From the NCBI RefSeq assembly GCF_900102785.1, contig NZ_FNGC01000004.1, forward strand, positions 186,001 through 250,000: a stretch of DNA of 64,000 nucleotides. The letters are read 5' to 3'. A model generated the notes under the pieces. That model was given only the letters and a program-made list of their open reading frames with translations. It did not search any database and was not told the origin of the DNA. Of the stretch, positions 27,816-36,960 are shown piece after piece (the stretch's first letter is position 1; every line of letters begins with the position of its first letter). The position numbers were made by a program, and so were the translations under genes. Source of the DNA: Arthrobacter sp. ok362. GTDB lineage: Bacteria > Actinomycetota > Actinomycetes > Actinomycetales > Micrococcaceae.

Positions 27816-29006
27816 TCAGCCAGCCTTCCCGGCGTCGGCCAGCCGCTTGTTGAGCCGGTCCACCTCGTCGAGGACTTCGGTCGCCGCCCAGGCACGGCTG
27901 CGCTTTGACTGAGTGACCGGAGTGATGACCCCGGCAGTGGAGAGCCTCTGCAGGGCGGCGTAGACGGAACTTTCGGCGACGCCGGCAATATGGGCAGCGC
28001 TGTGGGCCTCGAACACGGGCCGCTCCAGCAGCCACGGAATGATCTTCTCGTCCGCGGATCCCTTGCGTGGCCTGGCCAGCTCCAGCCACATCGCCGGCAG
28101 GGCATCGAGTGCGGCCACGGATTCCCGGGCTGCGTCCGAGGCGCGGACCGCGGAACGGGCCAGGTAGAGCACGAACGGATCGGCGTCGCCGGAGCGGTAG
28201 TTGTTGACGAGGCTGAAATACGTGTCGACGTCGGCGACCATCGCCGACGCGATCGGGGTGACCGTGTTCTTTGTGAGCCCGCGACGCCGGGAAATCGCAC
28301 CGATCAAGGCCCGGCCGATCCGGCCGTTGCCGTCGGTGAACGGGTGGATGGATTCGAAGTGGGCGTGCGCGATCGCCGCCTGCGCCATGATGGGTACGTC
28401 GCGGCGGTTGCAGAAGACCTTCAGGTCCTCCATCAGGTCCGGTACGAGCTCCGGCGGGGGCGGGACGTGGATGGCGCCGCGCGGTGAACGGTCGCTGCCG
28501 CCGATCCAGTTCTGAACCTCCCTGAACTTGCCGGCGTGCGGGCCGTCCATCGGGTCGTCTTTCATGAGCGTGTGATGGGCGCCCAGCATTGCCTCCAGCC
28601 GGATCTCCCCGGTTCGCCCGGCGTCGTCGATCATCCCTTGTACGGCGTCGGCTGCAGCCACCATGGAACGGGCGTCATCACTGGCCTTGAGCCCGATCAT
28701 GGCCCGGGCGTAGTCGTCACGGTTGGCGTTGACGTGCTCGATTTTGGAGGAGGAGACGGCCTCGCTGCGGAGCAGGAACCCGCTGATGGCGGCCATCCGG
28801 GTGCCGGCTGTGACGTCCAGGGACGCTATGGCGACGGCGGCCTCCTCCAGGGCGACAATTGTCTCGCGGCCCGGATCGAACCAGCTCTCGGCGATCATGG
28901 GTGGCAGCGAGACCACAACCTCGGTGAATTCCCGGTCTTCGCGCGGCGGCCTTCCCGACGACTTCCACGGCATCGTCTTGCTGCCGTGTGCGGGCCAACG
29001 GGTCAT
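27816..29006 (-). CDS. Fic family protein with C-terminal winged helix
   Basis: A 396-aa Fic-domain protein that transfers AMP (or another nucleotide moiety) from NTPs onto target hydroxyls. The active-site motif HPFTDGNGRIGR begins at H221. The N-terminal inhibitory helix reads SSKIEH (86-91): the (S/T)xxxE core is present but the usual Gly/Asn after Glu is His. Residues about 320-390 form a winged-helix domain (AHIAGVAESSVYAALQRLSTAGVITPV). Start ATG follows GGAGGATCC. It ends 74 bp before the MerR start codon. An AT-rich palindrome sits upstream. Confidence 0.92.
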   Translation of the reverse strand: MTRWPAHGSKTMPWKSSGRPPREDREFTEVVVSLPPMIAESWFDPGRETIVALEEAAVAIASLDVTAGTRMAAISGFLLRSEAVSSSKIEHVNANRDDYARAMIGLKASDDARSMVAAADAVQGMIDDAGRTGEIRLEAMLGAHHTLMKDDPMDGPHAGKFREVQNWIGGSDRSPRGAIHVPPPPELVPDLMEDLKVFCNRRDVPIMAQAAIAHAHFESIHPFTDGNGRIGRALIGAISRRRGLTKNTVTPIASAMVADVDTYFSLVNNYRSGDADPFVLYLARSAVRASDAARESVAALDALPAMWLELARPRKGSADEKIIPWLLERPVFEAHSAAHIAGVAESSVYAALQRLSTAGVITPVTQSKRSRAWAATEVLDEVDRLNKRLADAGKAG

Positions 29007-29020
29007 GGATCCTCCGGAAG

Positions 29021-29046
29021 TCTAAATAGTCACCCTACTATTTAGA
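29021..29046. promoter_or_regulatory. AT-rich operator upstream of the Fic gene
   Basis: TCTAAATAGT (29021-29030) and ACTATTTAGA (29037-29046) are perfect 10-bp inverted repeats with a 6-bp spacer, 15 bp upstream of the Fic start codon. The low GC content in this genome marks it as a promoter/operator. Autoregulation through the protein's own winged helix is a reasonable hypothesis. Confidence 0.7.
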
Positions 29047-29247
29047 TTTTAGGGGTCAAACATGAATAACGCGACGCTTGCCGGGAAAACCTACACCTGA
29101 GTGCCGCAACGCGGCACCAGGTGCACCAGGCGCGGCGCATGTGCGATGCGCTGCTGCAGTGTCGGGTCGTCGAGGCCGAACCAGTGCCGGCGCGGCGGCG
29201 GCGGCGCTGGGTTCGGCGGTGTACGCGAAAATTGTCCAGCAGTGCTG

Positions 29248-30654
29248 TCACACCGTGGGGGCGATGTTCTGGTTCAGCCGGAATAGATTGGTGGGGTCGT
29301 ATTCGTTCTTGAGTTCCACGAGCCGCCGGTAGGTATCCGCCGGGTACGACGCCCGGACGACCGCCGTATTCGCGTCACCTGTGAAATTCACGTAGGCCGC
29401 CGCATCCGGACCGAGCGCGGACGTCACGCCCCGGGCCCATTCGACGACATCCGCGAAGCCTTCCGCCGTCGGCGTGCGCGCAATAACATTGACGATGAAT
29501 TCCTGGTCGCGGAGTGCGAAGGCCGTTGCTTCGGCCTGAACCCGGCCGACCGCGCCGCCAAGGTGGTGCAGGTGAATCTGCGTCATGGCGTTGGGCAATG
29601 CCGCAAACGAGTCCAGCAGAACGCGCACGGACGCGTCGTCGGCGGCGCGCAGAAATGCCGAGCGGAAATAGTTGTGCACGCCCCGCGGGTACAGCGGATC
29701 GAGCGCCTGCTGCCACCCCGCGTACGGGTTGGCCGCGAACACATCGGCGATGACCGTGCCCAATGACCGGAAGGGCGCGGTGGCGGCCTCGCCGGCATCG
29801 AGATCGCCGGACCAGCACCCTCCCACAGCGATGACTGGCTTGCCGTGAACTGATTCAGGCAGGAACGGGACCGGCGGCGCCATGGTCATGTTGACCAGCG
29901 TGGTCAGCTCATCGGGGGCCGCCGCACAGGCCGCCCGATAGCCGCCCAACACCTGCTCCGCCTCTTCTGCGGGGTAGAAAACCAGGCCGGAAAGGACGAT
30001 GGGCCCCACTTCGTGCAATTGATAATCGAAGGACGTCACCACCCCGAAATTGCCGCCGCCGCCGCGCAGTCCCCAGAACAAATCGGGGTGCTCGTCGGCG
30101 CTGGCGTGAATAAACTGTCCGTCAGCGGTGACGACGTCGGCGCCGACCAGGTTGTCGCTGGCCAGCCCGTGCTTGCGTACGAGCCAGCCGATGCCGCCGC
30201 CGGTGGTGAAGCCGGCGATGCCGGTTGAGGACACCAGGCCACCGGTCACCGCAAGCCCGAATTGCTGAGTCTCTGCATCCAGGTCCTTCCAGGTACACCC
30301 GGCCTGGGCCGCCACGCGGCGGCGGGCAGGGTCCACCTGGACCCCCTTCATCAGCGAAAGGTCCAGCACGATACCGTCGTCGACGGTGGAAAACCCGGGG
30401 ATCGAATGGCCACCACCGCGAACCGACAACGGGAACCCCTCGCTGCGCGCGAGATCGACCGTGCGGATCACATCTGCCACACCCGCACAGCGTGCGATGA
30501 GCGTCGGGCGGCGGTCGTGGGCCCCGTTCCAGATGCTGCGTTCGTGGTCGTAGTCCGCGTCCCCTGGCCGGACGACCGTGCCGCGCAGGCCGGCGGCGAA
30601 CTCGGCGATGGTGGCCTCGCCGATGCGGGTCGGCCTAGTCTGCGTCGTTGTCAC
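29248..30654 (-). CDS. FAD-linked oxidase, BBE / 6-hydroxynicotine oxidase-like (copy 2)
   Basis: A 468-aa paralogue of the oxidase at 24893-26266. H83 in VRGGGHSIPG is the predicted FAD-linking residue; GGGIGWLVRKHGLASDNL, LRGGGGNFGVVTSFDYQL and the YDPTNLFRLNQNI end match copy 1 block for block. The GTG at 30654 has an excellent AGGAGG 8 nt upstream. Between its start and the broken SARP gene upstream lie two tandem 13-bp repeats that look like an operator. Confidence 0.9.
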   Translation of the reverse strand: MTTTQTRPTRIGEATIAEFAAGLRGTVVRPGDADYDHERSIWNGAHDRRPTLIARCAGVADVIRTVDLARSEGFPLSVRGGGHSIPGFSTVDDGIVLDLSLMKGVQVDPARRRVAAQAGCTWKDLDAETQQFGLAVTGGLVSSTGIAGFTTGGGIGWLVRKHGLASDNLVGADVVTADGQFIHASADEHPDLFWGLRGGGGNFGVVTSFDYQLHEVGPIVLSGLVFYPAEEAEQVLGGYRAACAAAPDELTTLVNMTMAPPVPFLPESVHGKPVIAVGGCWSGDLDAGEAATAPFRSLGTVIADVFAANPYAGWQQALDPLYPRGVHNYFRSAFLRAADDASVRVLLDSFAALPNAMTQIHLHHLGGAVGRVQAEATAFALRDQEFIVNVIARTPTAEGFADVVEWARGVTSALGPDAAAYVNFTGDANTAVVRASYPADTYRRLVELKNEYDPTNLFRLNQNIAPTV

Positions 30655-30679
30655 GATGCGTTCCTCCTGATTGCTGTTT

Positions 30680-30705
30680 ATTTGTCTGATCCATTTGTCA
30701 GATCC
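30680..30705. promoter_or_regulatory. Tandem 13-bp repeats upstream of oxidase copy 2
   Basis: ATTTGTCTGATCC (30680-30692) is followed directly by ATTTGTCAGATCC (30693-30705), differing at one base. They lie 26-51 bp upstream of the GTG start, in the promoter zone, and are AT-richer than the surroundings. This is typical of a regulator binding site; a TetR-type regulator is possible. Confidence 0.5.
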
Positions 30706-30729
30706 AGGAATAACGCTAGTGAACCGTCC

Positions 30730-33700
30730 TCAACGAGCACTCAACGCCGTCTCAACATCATCATCCGAGTCTCGCCTACGCAGTTCGGCCAGCCGCTGAC
30801 CGGCGATGAGGCATCTCGTTCGGTCGAAAATTGCCCCAGCCCTGTCAATTTCGCGGGCCGCCCGATGTGGGTCGCCGAGCTCGTTGGATAGCTCTGCCAC
30901 CATCAACCGTTGCCAGCCAGTGTGTCGCCGCCATGGGGCGACCTTTTCCGCTGCCTGCCTGTACATTTCCCGCGCTGCCCGGACCTCCCCGGAGATCAGT
31001 TCGGCGGCACCGAGGATGGTCAGCGTGGCGCCCATCCCCACCTGATCTCCCGCGGACTCGAACCCTGAAAGGCAACGCCGAGCGTCTGTCAGGCCGCGGT
31101 CGATCTCACCACCCATGGCGCGGAGCAGGGCGATATTGATCTCGGTCAGCAGCTCGCCCCGCCGGTCGCCCAGGCCGAGCCGAAGCTCCCGCGCCAAGGA
31201 TAGGGCCTCATCGGCCGCGCTGTGGTCGCCACAGTCGCGCAGAATGCAGCCAAGTTGGTGAAGTGTTTGCGCCCTAGCCAGGTCATCTCCTAACTCGGCG
31301 AAATGTTCGGCTGCATCCGTGATGACGGATATCGCAGACTGCGTGTCTCTCGAAAGCCTGGCCGCGTAGCCGATCGCGGACAGCACGTAGCCTTTGGCTT
31401 GGATAACGCCAACCCGCCGGCCCAACAGCAGGGTCTCCTCGACGCAGGGAACCAACCGTCCGGCGATCGGGACCAGTTGCAGGCTGGGCGTGATCACCGG
31501 CAGGAAGGGTGGAGTGCTGGTCTCAGACTGTGCGAGTTCGCTCAGGCAGGTGTTTAGGTGACGGGCGGCGAGTGGTCCGTCCTCCCGTGACAACGCGCAC
31601 TGGCCGAGCAGCCAACTGCTGGCAGCGGCATGTTCGGGTCTGCCACCCTCGACTGCCTCGGTGTGCACGTCGGCTGCCAGCTGTTCGGCCTCGTCCAAGT
31701 CGAAAGTGCTCCAGGCGAGCGAGGTCTCAATGAGCCGGGCCATCGCCACCTCGTCGGGGTTGCCGATCTCCCGCATAATTGCCAGGGCCTCCGCGCCGAG
31801 CGCCCGATGCCGATCGCCGCGGCCCTGCCGGCTGTCCAGCCCGGTCAGGCCGATCAGAGCGGCCGCGCGAGGCCGGGTCGGGTCGGGAGCCACCGCCAAG
31901 GCACGCTCGACCCAACGTGCTCCCTCGACCGCGTGACCGCGGACGAACCAGAACCGCCACAGGCTGGCCGCGAGCCGGAGCGCGGTCTCGGGCTCGCGGG
32001 CGCACGACCAGCGCAGCGCAGCGCGCAGGTTGTCGTGCTCGCGGTCGAGCAACTTCGGCTGTTCGATGACCACCCCGGTGGCCCGTTCGGGATTGTGGGA
32101 TTCGGCGACGGCAAGGAAGTAGGCGCAATGCGCAGCCGCCAATTGAGCCGCCTCACCTGCATGATCGAGATTCTCCTGGCCAAACTGGCGGACCGTCTCC
32201 AATTGCCGGTATCGGGTCCCGGCGCCCCTCCTTTCGGTGACCACCAAAGACTTGTCCACCAGCTTGGCCAACAGGTCGAGCAGTTCGATCTGCTGGAGGG
32301 GCGCGTCAGCGCAGACTGCCACCACAGCGTCGAGGGTGAAACCACCCGCGAACACAGATAGCCGGCGCAGCAGAACCTGCTCCGGTTTGGTGAGCAGGTC
32401 GTGGCTCCATTCCAAGGTGCCACGCAGCGTCTGGTGCCGCGTGACGCCGCTGGTTCCCCCGCCGAGCATGGACAAAGCACCGCCCAATCTCTGGACGATC
32501 TCGGCGGGTTCGAGTACGGCGGTTCTGGCCGCGGCCAATTCCAGGGCCAGCGGCATCCCGTCGAGCCGTCGAGCCGTCGGCACAACTCTGTCACCCCCTG
32601 CGCGTTGTCGGCGTCGAGCGCGAAACCCGGCCGGACCTGCGCTGCCCGCTCAACGAAAAGCCGGACAGAGGGCAGACGGCCCAGCACGGCCAGGTCGAGA
32701 GCGTCGGTCCGCAGGGGCGAGGGCAGGGGCAACGACGGCACCCGGTAGGTGTACTCCCCGTCGGCATGGAGTGGCTCCCGGCTGGTGGCCAGCACTTTAA
32801 CCCCAGGGGATCCGTCAAGTATCGCGACGACGAGTTGCGCACAGGCCGCGAGCAGGTGTTCGCAGTTGTCCAGCACGAGGAGCAGCGAGCGTCGCCGCAG
32901 CTGGTCGACCAGCGCTTGCACGCGGCTTGGCGCCGCGCCGGAATCCAACCCGAGGACCTCGGCTACGGCATCGGCCACCAGCAGCGACTCCCCAACGGCC
33001 GCGAGGTCGACGAACCAGACTCCGTCCACGTACTCAGGACGAACTGTCTTCGCGGCCTCCAATGCCAGTCTGGTCTTGCCGCTGCCGCCAGCCCCGGTGA
33101 GGGTGAGCAGGCGAGCATGGCCCATCAGCCGCTCGACGTCAACGAGCTCACGCTCGCGCCCGATGAAGCTTGTCAACGGGGATGGCAGATAACCGATGGC
33201 ATCGTCTTTGCCGGGCACGCCGGCGGGCTGGTGGAGGCGCTCCTCGGGCGGCGCGCCGGTCAACAACTCGCGAAACAGTCCCGTCGTCCGGGTGTCCGGG
33301 TCGGTCCCGAACGCGTCGAGGAGTTCGTCGACCAGCCGCTCATATCGTGCCAATGCTTCCGACCGCCGGCCCATTCCAGCCAGCACCACCATCTGCGCGC
33401 GCACGGCTCCCTCGTGGACGGGATCGGATTCGAGCGCATGGGAGAGGATGACCAACGCTTCCTCCGGTGCGCGCTGCGCCACCGTGGACGCCAGTTTCAC
33501 CAGTACCTCGCGATGGATTTCCCGGAGCTCATCGCGGCGTGTCGTCAGCCAATCCGCATCCGGCAGATCCGGCAGAAGATCACCACTGTACAAATCGGCC
33601 GCATCGCGCAGGCTTGCCTCGACACCGGCAGCCAACGCTGCCACGGCCGAACGCTCGAACTGCAGGACATCGACATCGACCGGGCCCGTGTCATCCAGCA

Positions 33701-34004
33701 CGACCACTTCACCGCGGATGGCGAGCATCCCGTCGGTGCCGGCTCCAGCGCCAGCGAGCGTACGGCGAGCGATGTACAGGGTCTGATGCAGATTCCGTGC
33801 GGCCGCCACCGGCTCCATGTCAGGCCACAGGCGGTCCAGTACCTGCTCGCGACGGCCACGCTGACCACGCGCCAACGCCAGCATCGCCACCACGGCCTTT
33901 GCCTTCTGCAGCCGCCAGTGGCTGTTCTCAACGGCGTTCCCGTTGACGTACACGATGAACGAGCCGAGAAGCTGGATGCGCAACCCGCTTTGGGTAGGCT
34001 TCAT
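30730..34004 (-). pseudogene. SARP/AfsR-type regulator (BTAD-NB-ARC-TPR), frameshifted
   Basis: Without the shift this would encode about 1,088 aa: an OmpR-like winged helix (1-95; RIQLLGSFIVYVNGNAV), a BTAD domain (about 100-255), an NB-ARC ATPase with P-loop GAGGSGKT and Walker B LLLVLDNCEHLL, and a C-terminal TPR array. Translation in the first frame reads into RRLDG and then leaves the family sequence; the expected continuation (MPLALELAAART) is in another frame. The cause is an 8-bp tandem duplication at 32560-32575. The N-terminal frame continues open to 31854 by chance, so a truncated BTAD/NB-ARC protein with an aberrant tail would be made. Probably an activator of nearby genes such as oxidase copy 2. 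Confidence 0.85.
32560..32575. repeat. 8-bp tandem duplication causing the SARP frameshift
   Basis: GTCGAGCC is present twice in a row (32560-32567, 32568-32575; plus strand). Removing one copy restores a continuous reading frame through CRRLDGMPLALELAAA in the NB-ARC domain. Confidence 0.85.
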
Positions 34005-34263
34005 GGTTCTTCAGTATCCGCTCGCCAACCGGCGTTGTCGAACAACGAAATTTCCCACACGCGCGCTGCCTTGGCGCACTCTGTGAGCGGCCCATCACTA
34101 GCAAGCAAACCACCAGAACCACAGCAGCCAATCGCCCCCATCCGGCTCGATTCAGCAGTTTGGGTCGACTGTAGTAAGACAATGTGGGAAAGTTTGTCTC
34201 CCGACGTCGGACCTGCTCGCCCTGGCGTCCCTGGCCGCCGATGCCGTGGGGCTGCGGCTGCGT

Positions 34264-34656
34264 CTAGCGCTGAACGGCTTCCCGAACATCCGGCGGCGTA
34301 GCTTCCTGTATGACCCAGCGGTTGCCGTCAGGGTCACTGAAATAGGCGAAAAGGACTCCACCCATGTCCTGGACCTCGCTGATCTCCGCTCCCCGTTGAA
34401 GAAGCTCAGCCCGTGCCGACGCCATGTCCGGGACCACCAACTGCAAGCCTTCCAGGCTGCCCGGCTGCATGCTGGTCATTCCCGTCCCGATGACTATGGA
34501 CGCGGCGGAACCTGGCGGCGTGAGCTGGACGACTCTCATGCCCGGTATGTATTCCACGTCGTGGTCCAGGGCGAAACCGAGCCGGTCTCTATAGAACGAC
34601 TTAGCTGTGTCCACATCAGCGACCGGTACCTGTACGACCTCAAGGCGCATCTCCAT
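34264..34656 (-). CDS. VOC family protein (glyoxalase-like)
   Basis: A 130-aa VOC protein: RLEVVQVPVADVDTAKSFYRDRLGF (first module), VVQLTPPGSAASIVIGTG, then LQLVVPDMASARAELLQRGAEISEV and the C-terminal FAYFSDPDGNRWVIQEATPP. It is clearly related to the VOC gene at 3374-3874, with the same PPGS..SI.IG and SDPDGN blocks. Start is ambiguous: ATG 34656, ATG 34650 or GTG 34665. Divergent from the DJ-1-like gene. Confidence 0.85.
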   Translation of the reverse strand: MEMRLEVVQVPVADVDTAKSFYRDRLGFALDHDVEYIPGMRVVQLTPPGSAASIVIGTGMTSMQPGSLEGLQLVVPDMASARAELLQRGAEISEVQDMGGVLFAYFSDPDGNRWVIQEATPPDVREAVQR

Positions 34657-34926
34657 GCGCCTCACAGTACCCCGGTTTCCCCCGGGAAAGGCCGAGGAAG
34701 AAAGTACGGCGCAAGTTAAGCCTTCGATGGAGTGGAACGTGCAACCTGCGGCGTACAGGAAGTATCCGAGGGAGCAGTCGTCTAGTACCCAGGTACCGGT
34801 TGTCCCTGATCAGGAGAGTCCTCGGGGCCGATGTCCGTGCGATGGGCGATCCGTAGCGTGAAAGAGCAACGCTGGGCACATGGAAAGCGATGGCCCCGCA
34901 ACTCCATACGGAATCGAGACTCACTC

Positions 34927-36300
34927 ATGGCTTCCCTCTCTAGACGACTCATTCATGCCGCTCTCTCGGTTGGATTGTCCCTCCTCGCTGTGGCTGTGCT
35001 GGCTTTCGTCGGCGCTGGGGTGGCGGATGCGGAAGGTCACGTCCGCCCCGCCTCTCAAGAGCTGCAGGACCTGCCCACGAATCGGCCCTCCTCCTCCGGC
35101 CCGATAGTTGTCGCCGTTGTCCTGGGTTCGTCAGGCACCGTGGGAAGTGATGTCCTGGCTCCCTACGAAGTATTTGCCAGCTCTCCGGAGTTTTCGGTCT
35201 ACACAATCGCTGCGCATGCCGCCCCCGCCGCCGTTGACGGGGGCCCGGCGATAGTGCCCACGTACACGTTCGAGGACATTCGATCGGGCAGGGCGCGGCA
35301 GCCGGACGTGGTGGTTGTCCCGGCGGTCGGCGCCCCGGAGGACGCGGAAGAAGCCCCAATGCGGAAGTGGATCGCGGAACAATCCGGCCGCGGCGCCCGC
35401 ATCCTGGGCGTCTGCAGCGGATCAATGGTCCTGGCCGGGGCCGGTTTGTTGGATGGGCATAAGGCGACAAGCCATTGGTCCCGCCTGGGTGCCCTCAAAC
35501 GGAGCCATCCCCAGGTCCAATGGGTGGGAGGTCTGCGATTCGTCCAGGACGGCAGGATCACCACCACGGCCGGCGTAACCTCCGGCATCCCCGGCGCCCT
35601 GAAAGTCATGGAGGAGCTGGCGGGCGCCGTCGAAGCCGAACGAGTCGGCAGGCTCCTGAACTACCCGGGCTGGCAGTTGGCGGCGACAGCGCAGATACCC
35701 GTCCAGTCCTTCACCGCCTCGGACATTCCCATCGGACTCAACGCCCTCATCCCGTGGCTCCGGCCGACGATCGGCGTTTGGCTCTTCAACGGGGTCGGCG
35801 AAATCGACGTCGCCAGCGCATTCGAGGTCTACAACGCGTCCTTCGCGGCCCGGGCGGTGGCAATCGGCGCCACGGACACAGTCACCACCAAACACGGTCT
35901 CATTCTGCTGACCGTCCCGGAACGCCAGGCACCTTCGGTGGACCGGCTTATCGCCCCCGGCGCGTTCCGGGACCAGGATATCGATCCGCAATTGCGTGAC
36001 TGGGCCGCGTCCCGCAACGTGCCCGTCGATGCCTTTGCCGGCGCCGACGGACTGCTCGGGTTCGACGGCGCCATCGAGTATCTGGCGCAGCACACCGACC
36101 GTGCCACCGCTGTATCGGCAGCCAAGATGATCGACTATCCCACGGCGCGTCTGTTCCTTCCGGCCGGAGGAACCTCTGCCCGGGTTCCCGGACTGCTCGC
36201 GCTCGGCCTGGTGCTCGCCATTTTGACCGGCTCTCTCCCGGCGGTCATTCGAAGTGCCATCCGGCGCCGAAGGGAGGGGCGCGGATGGCAGTTGCCATGA
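34927..36300 (+). CDS. Membrane-anchored tandem DJ-1/PfpI protein
   Basis: 457 aa. Residues 1-35 are a signal peptide or N-terminal anchor. Domain 1 (about 58-240) is a DJ-1/PfpI GATase1 domain like those fused to AraC regulators, with the nucleophile elbow GVCSGSMVLAGAGLL (C163). Domain 2 (about 281-415; TIGVWLFNGVGEIDVASAFEVY) begins like a second DJ-1 domain but has no nucleophile Cys. A C-terminal TM (about 425-447) and a basic tail follow, so the domains face outside. The frame is open from 34831 but the ATG at 34927 fits the signal peptide. The role is unknown; deglycase or chaperone activity is possible. Confidence 0.82.
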   Translation: MASLSRRLIHAALSVGLSLLAVAVLAFVGAGVADAEGHVRPASQELQDLPTNRPSSSGPIVVAVVLGSSGTVGSDVLAPYEVFASSPEFSVYTIAAHAAPAAVDGGPAIVPTYTFEDIRSGRARQPDVVVVPAVGAPEDAEEAPMRKWIAEQSGRGARILGVCSGSMVLAGAGLLDGHKATSHWSRLGALKRSHPQVQWVGGLRFVQDGRITTTAGVTSGIPGALKVMEELAGAVEAERVGRLLNYPGWQLAATAQIPVQSFTASDIPIGLNALIPWLRPTIGVWLFNGVGEIDVASAFEVYNASFAARAVAIGATDTVTTKHGLILLTVPERQAPSVDRLIAPGAFRDQDIDPQLRDWAASRNVPVDAFAGADGLLGFDGAIEYLAQHTDRATAVSAAKMIDYPTARLFLPAGGTSARVPGLLALGLVLAILTGSLPAVIRSAIRRRREGRGWQLP

Positions 36301-36470
36301 TTTCCCCGAATTCACGAATATGCTCTCCACAGCCACCACAACAGGGCATGAACCGCACGGCGCAGCTCTGGGAGGAACCGGATCAGCGCAGCCGGCGGAA
36401 ATTACTGATCAAGATCACGGCACACACGACACACGTTGCTGCTTAGGACTGGACAAGAGGATGGATATAG

Positions 36471-36857
36471 ATGCCGTTGGATCAGCTTTTGGCAATACTC
36501 GCCTGCGCACTTTTGGCCGGCCTGACCATCTTCCAGGGCGCGCTTATCGCCGGAGCTCCGCTGGGCAAAGCGGCGTGGGGCGGACAACACCGCGTCCTCC
36601 CTGCCAAACTGAGAATCGGGAGCGGCCTATCCATAGCCGTGTATGGGCTCTTCGCCTATGCAGCGCTGGCCAAGGCTGGCCTGGTCCCGCCGTTGGTCAG
36701 CGATTCATTTACTGCGGTCACCATATGGGTGATGACGGCATACTTCGTGCTCGGCGTCCTCATGAACGGAATCTCCCGCAGCAAACCAGAACGCCTCATC
36801 ATGACCCCCACCACGCTGGCCCTCGCGGCCCTCTACCTGGTCCTTGCGCTCCACTGA
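36471..36857 (+). CDS. Hypothetical four-TM membrane protein
   Basis: A 128-aa protein with four hydrophobic segments (LLAILACALLAGLTIFQGALI; LSIAVYGLFAYAALAKAGLV; FTAVTIWVMTAYFVLGVLMN; TTLALAALYLVLALH) and short polar loops containing GQHRVLPAKLRIGSG and SRSKPERLIMTP. The last two features are typical of a small family of uncharacterised actinobacterial membrane proteins. It stands just upstream of the two-component system. Confidence 0.75.
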   Translation: MPLDQLLAILACALLAGLTIFQGALIAGAPLGKAAWGGQHRVLPAKLRIGSGLSIAVYGLFAYAALAKAGLVPPLVSDSFTAVTIWVMTAYFVLGVLMNGISRSKPERLIMTPTTLALAALYLVLALH

Positions 36858-36960
36858 TCTCCCTGACAGACGACCAAAGGACCCTTATGCACTCCCCGAC
36901 CGGTAGAGTCCGGAGCATGACCGGGACAGGAACACTGCGCACCTGGCAACACTGCCGGAA

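Noticed and set aside
32766..34301. 511-codon plus-strand ORF
   Set aside because: Antisense to the SARP gene, whose domains are clear on the other strand.
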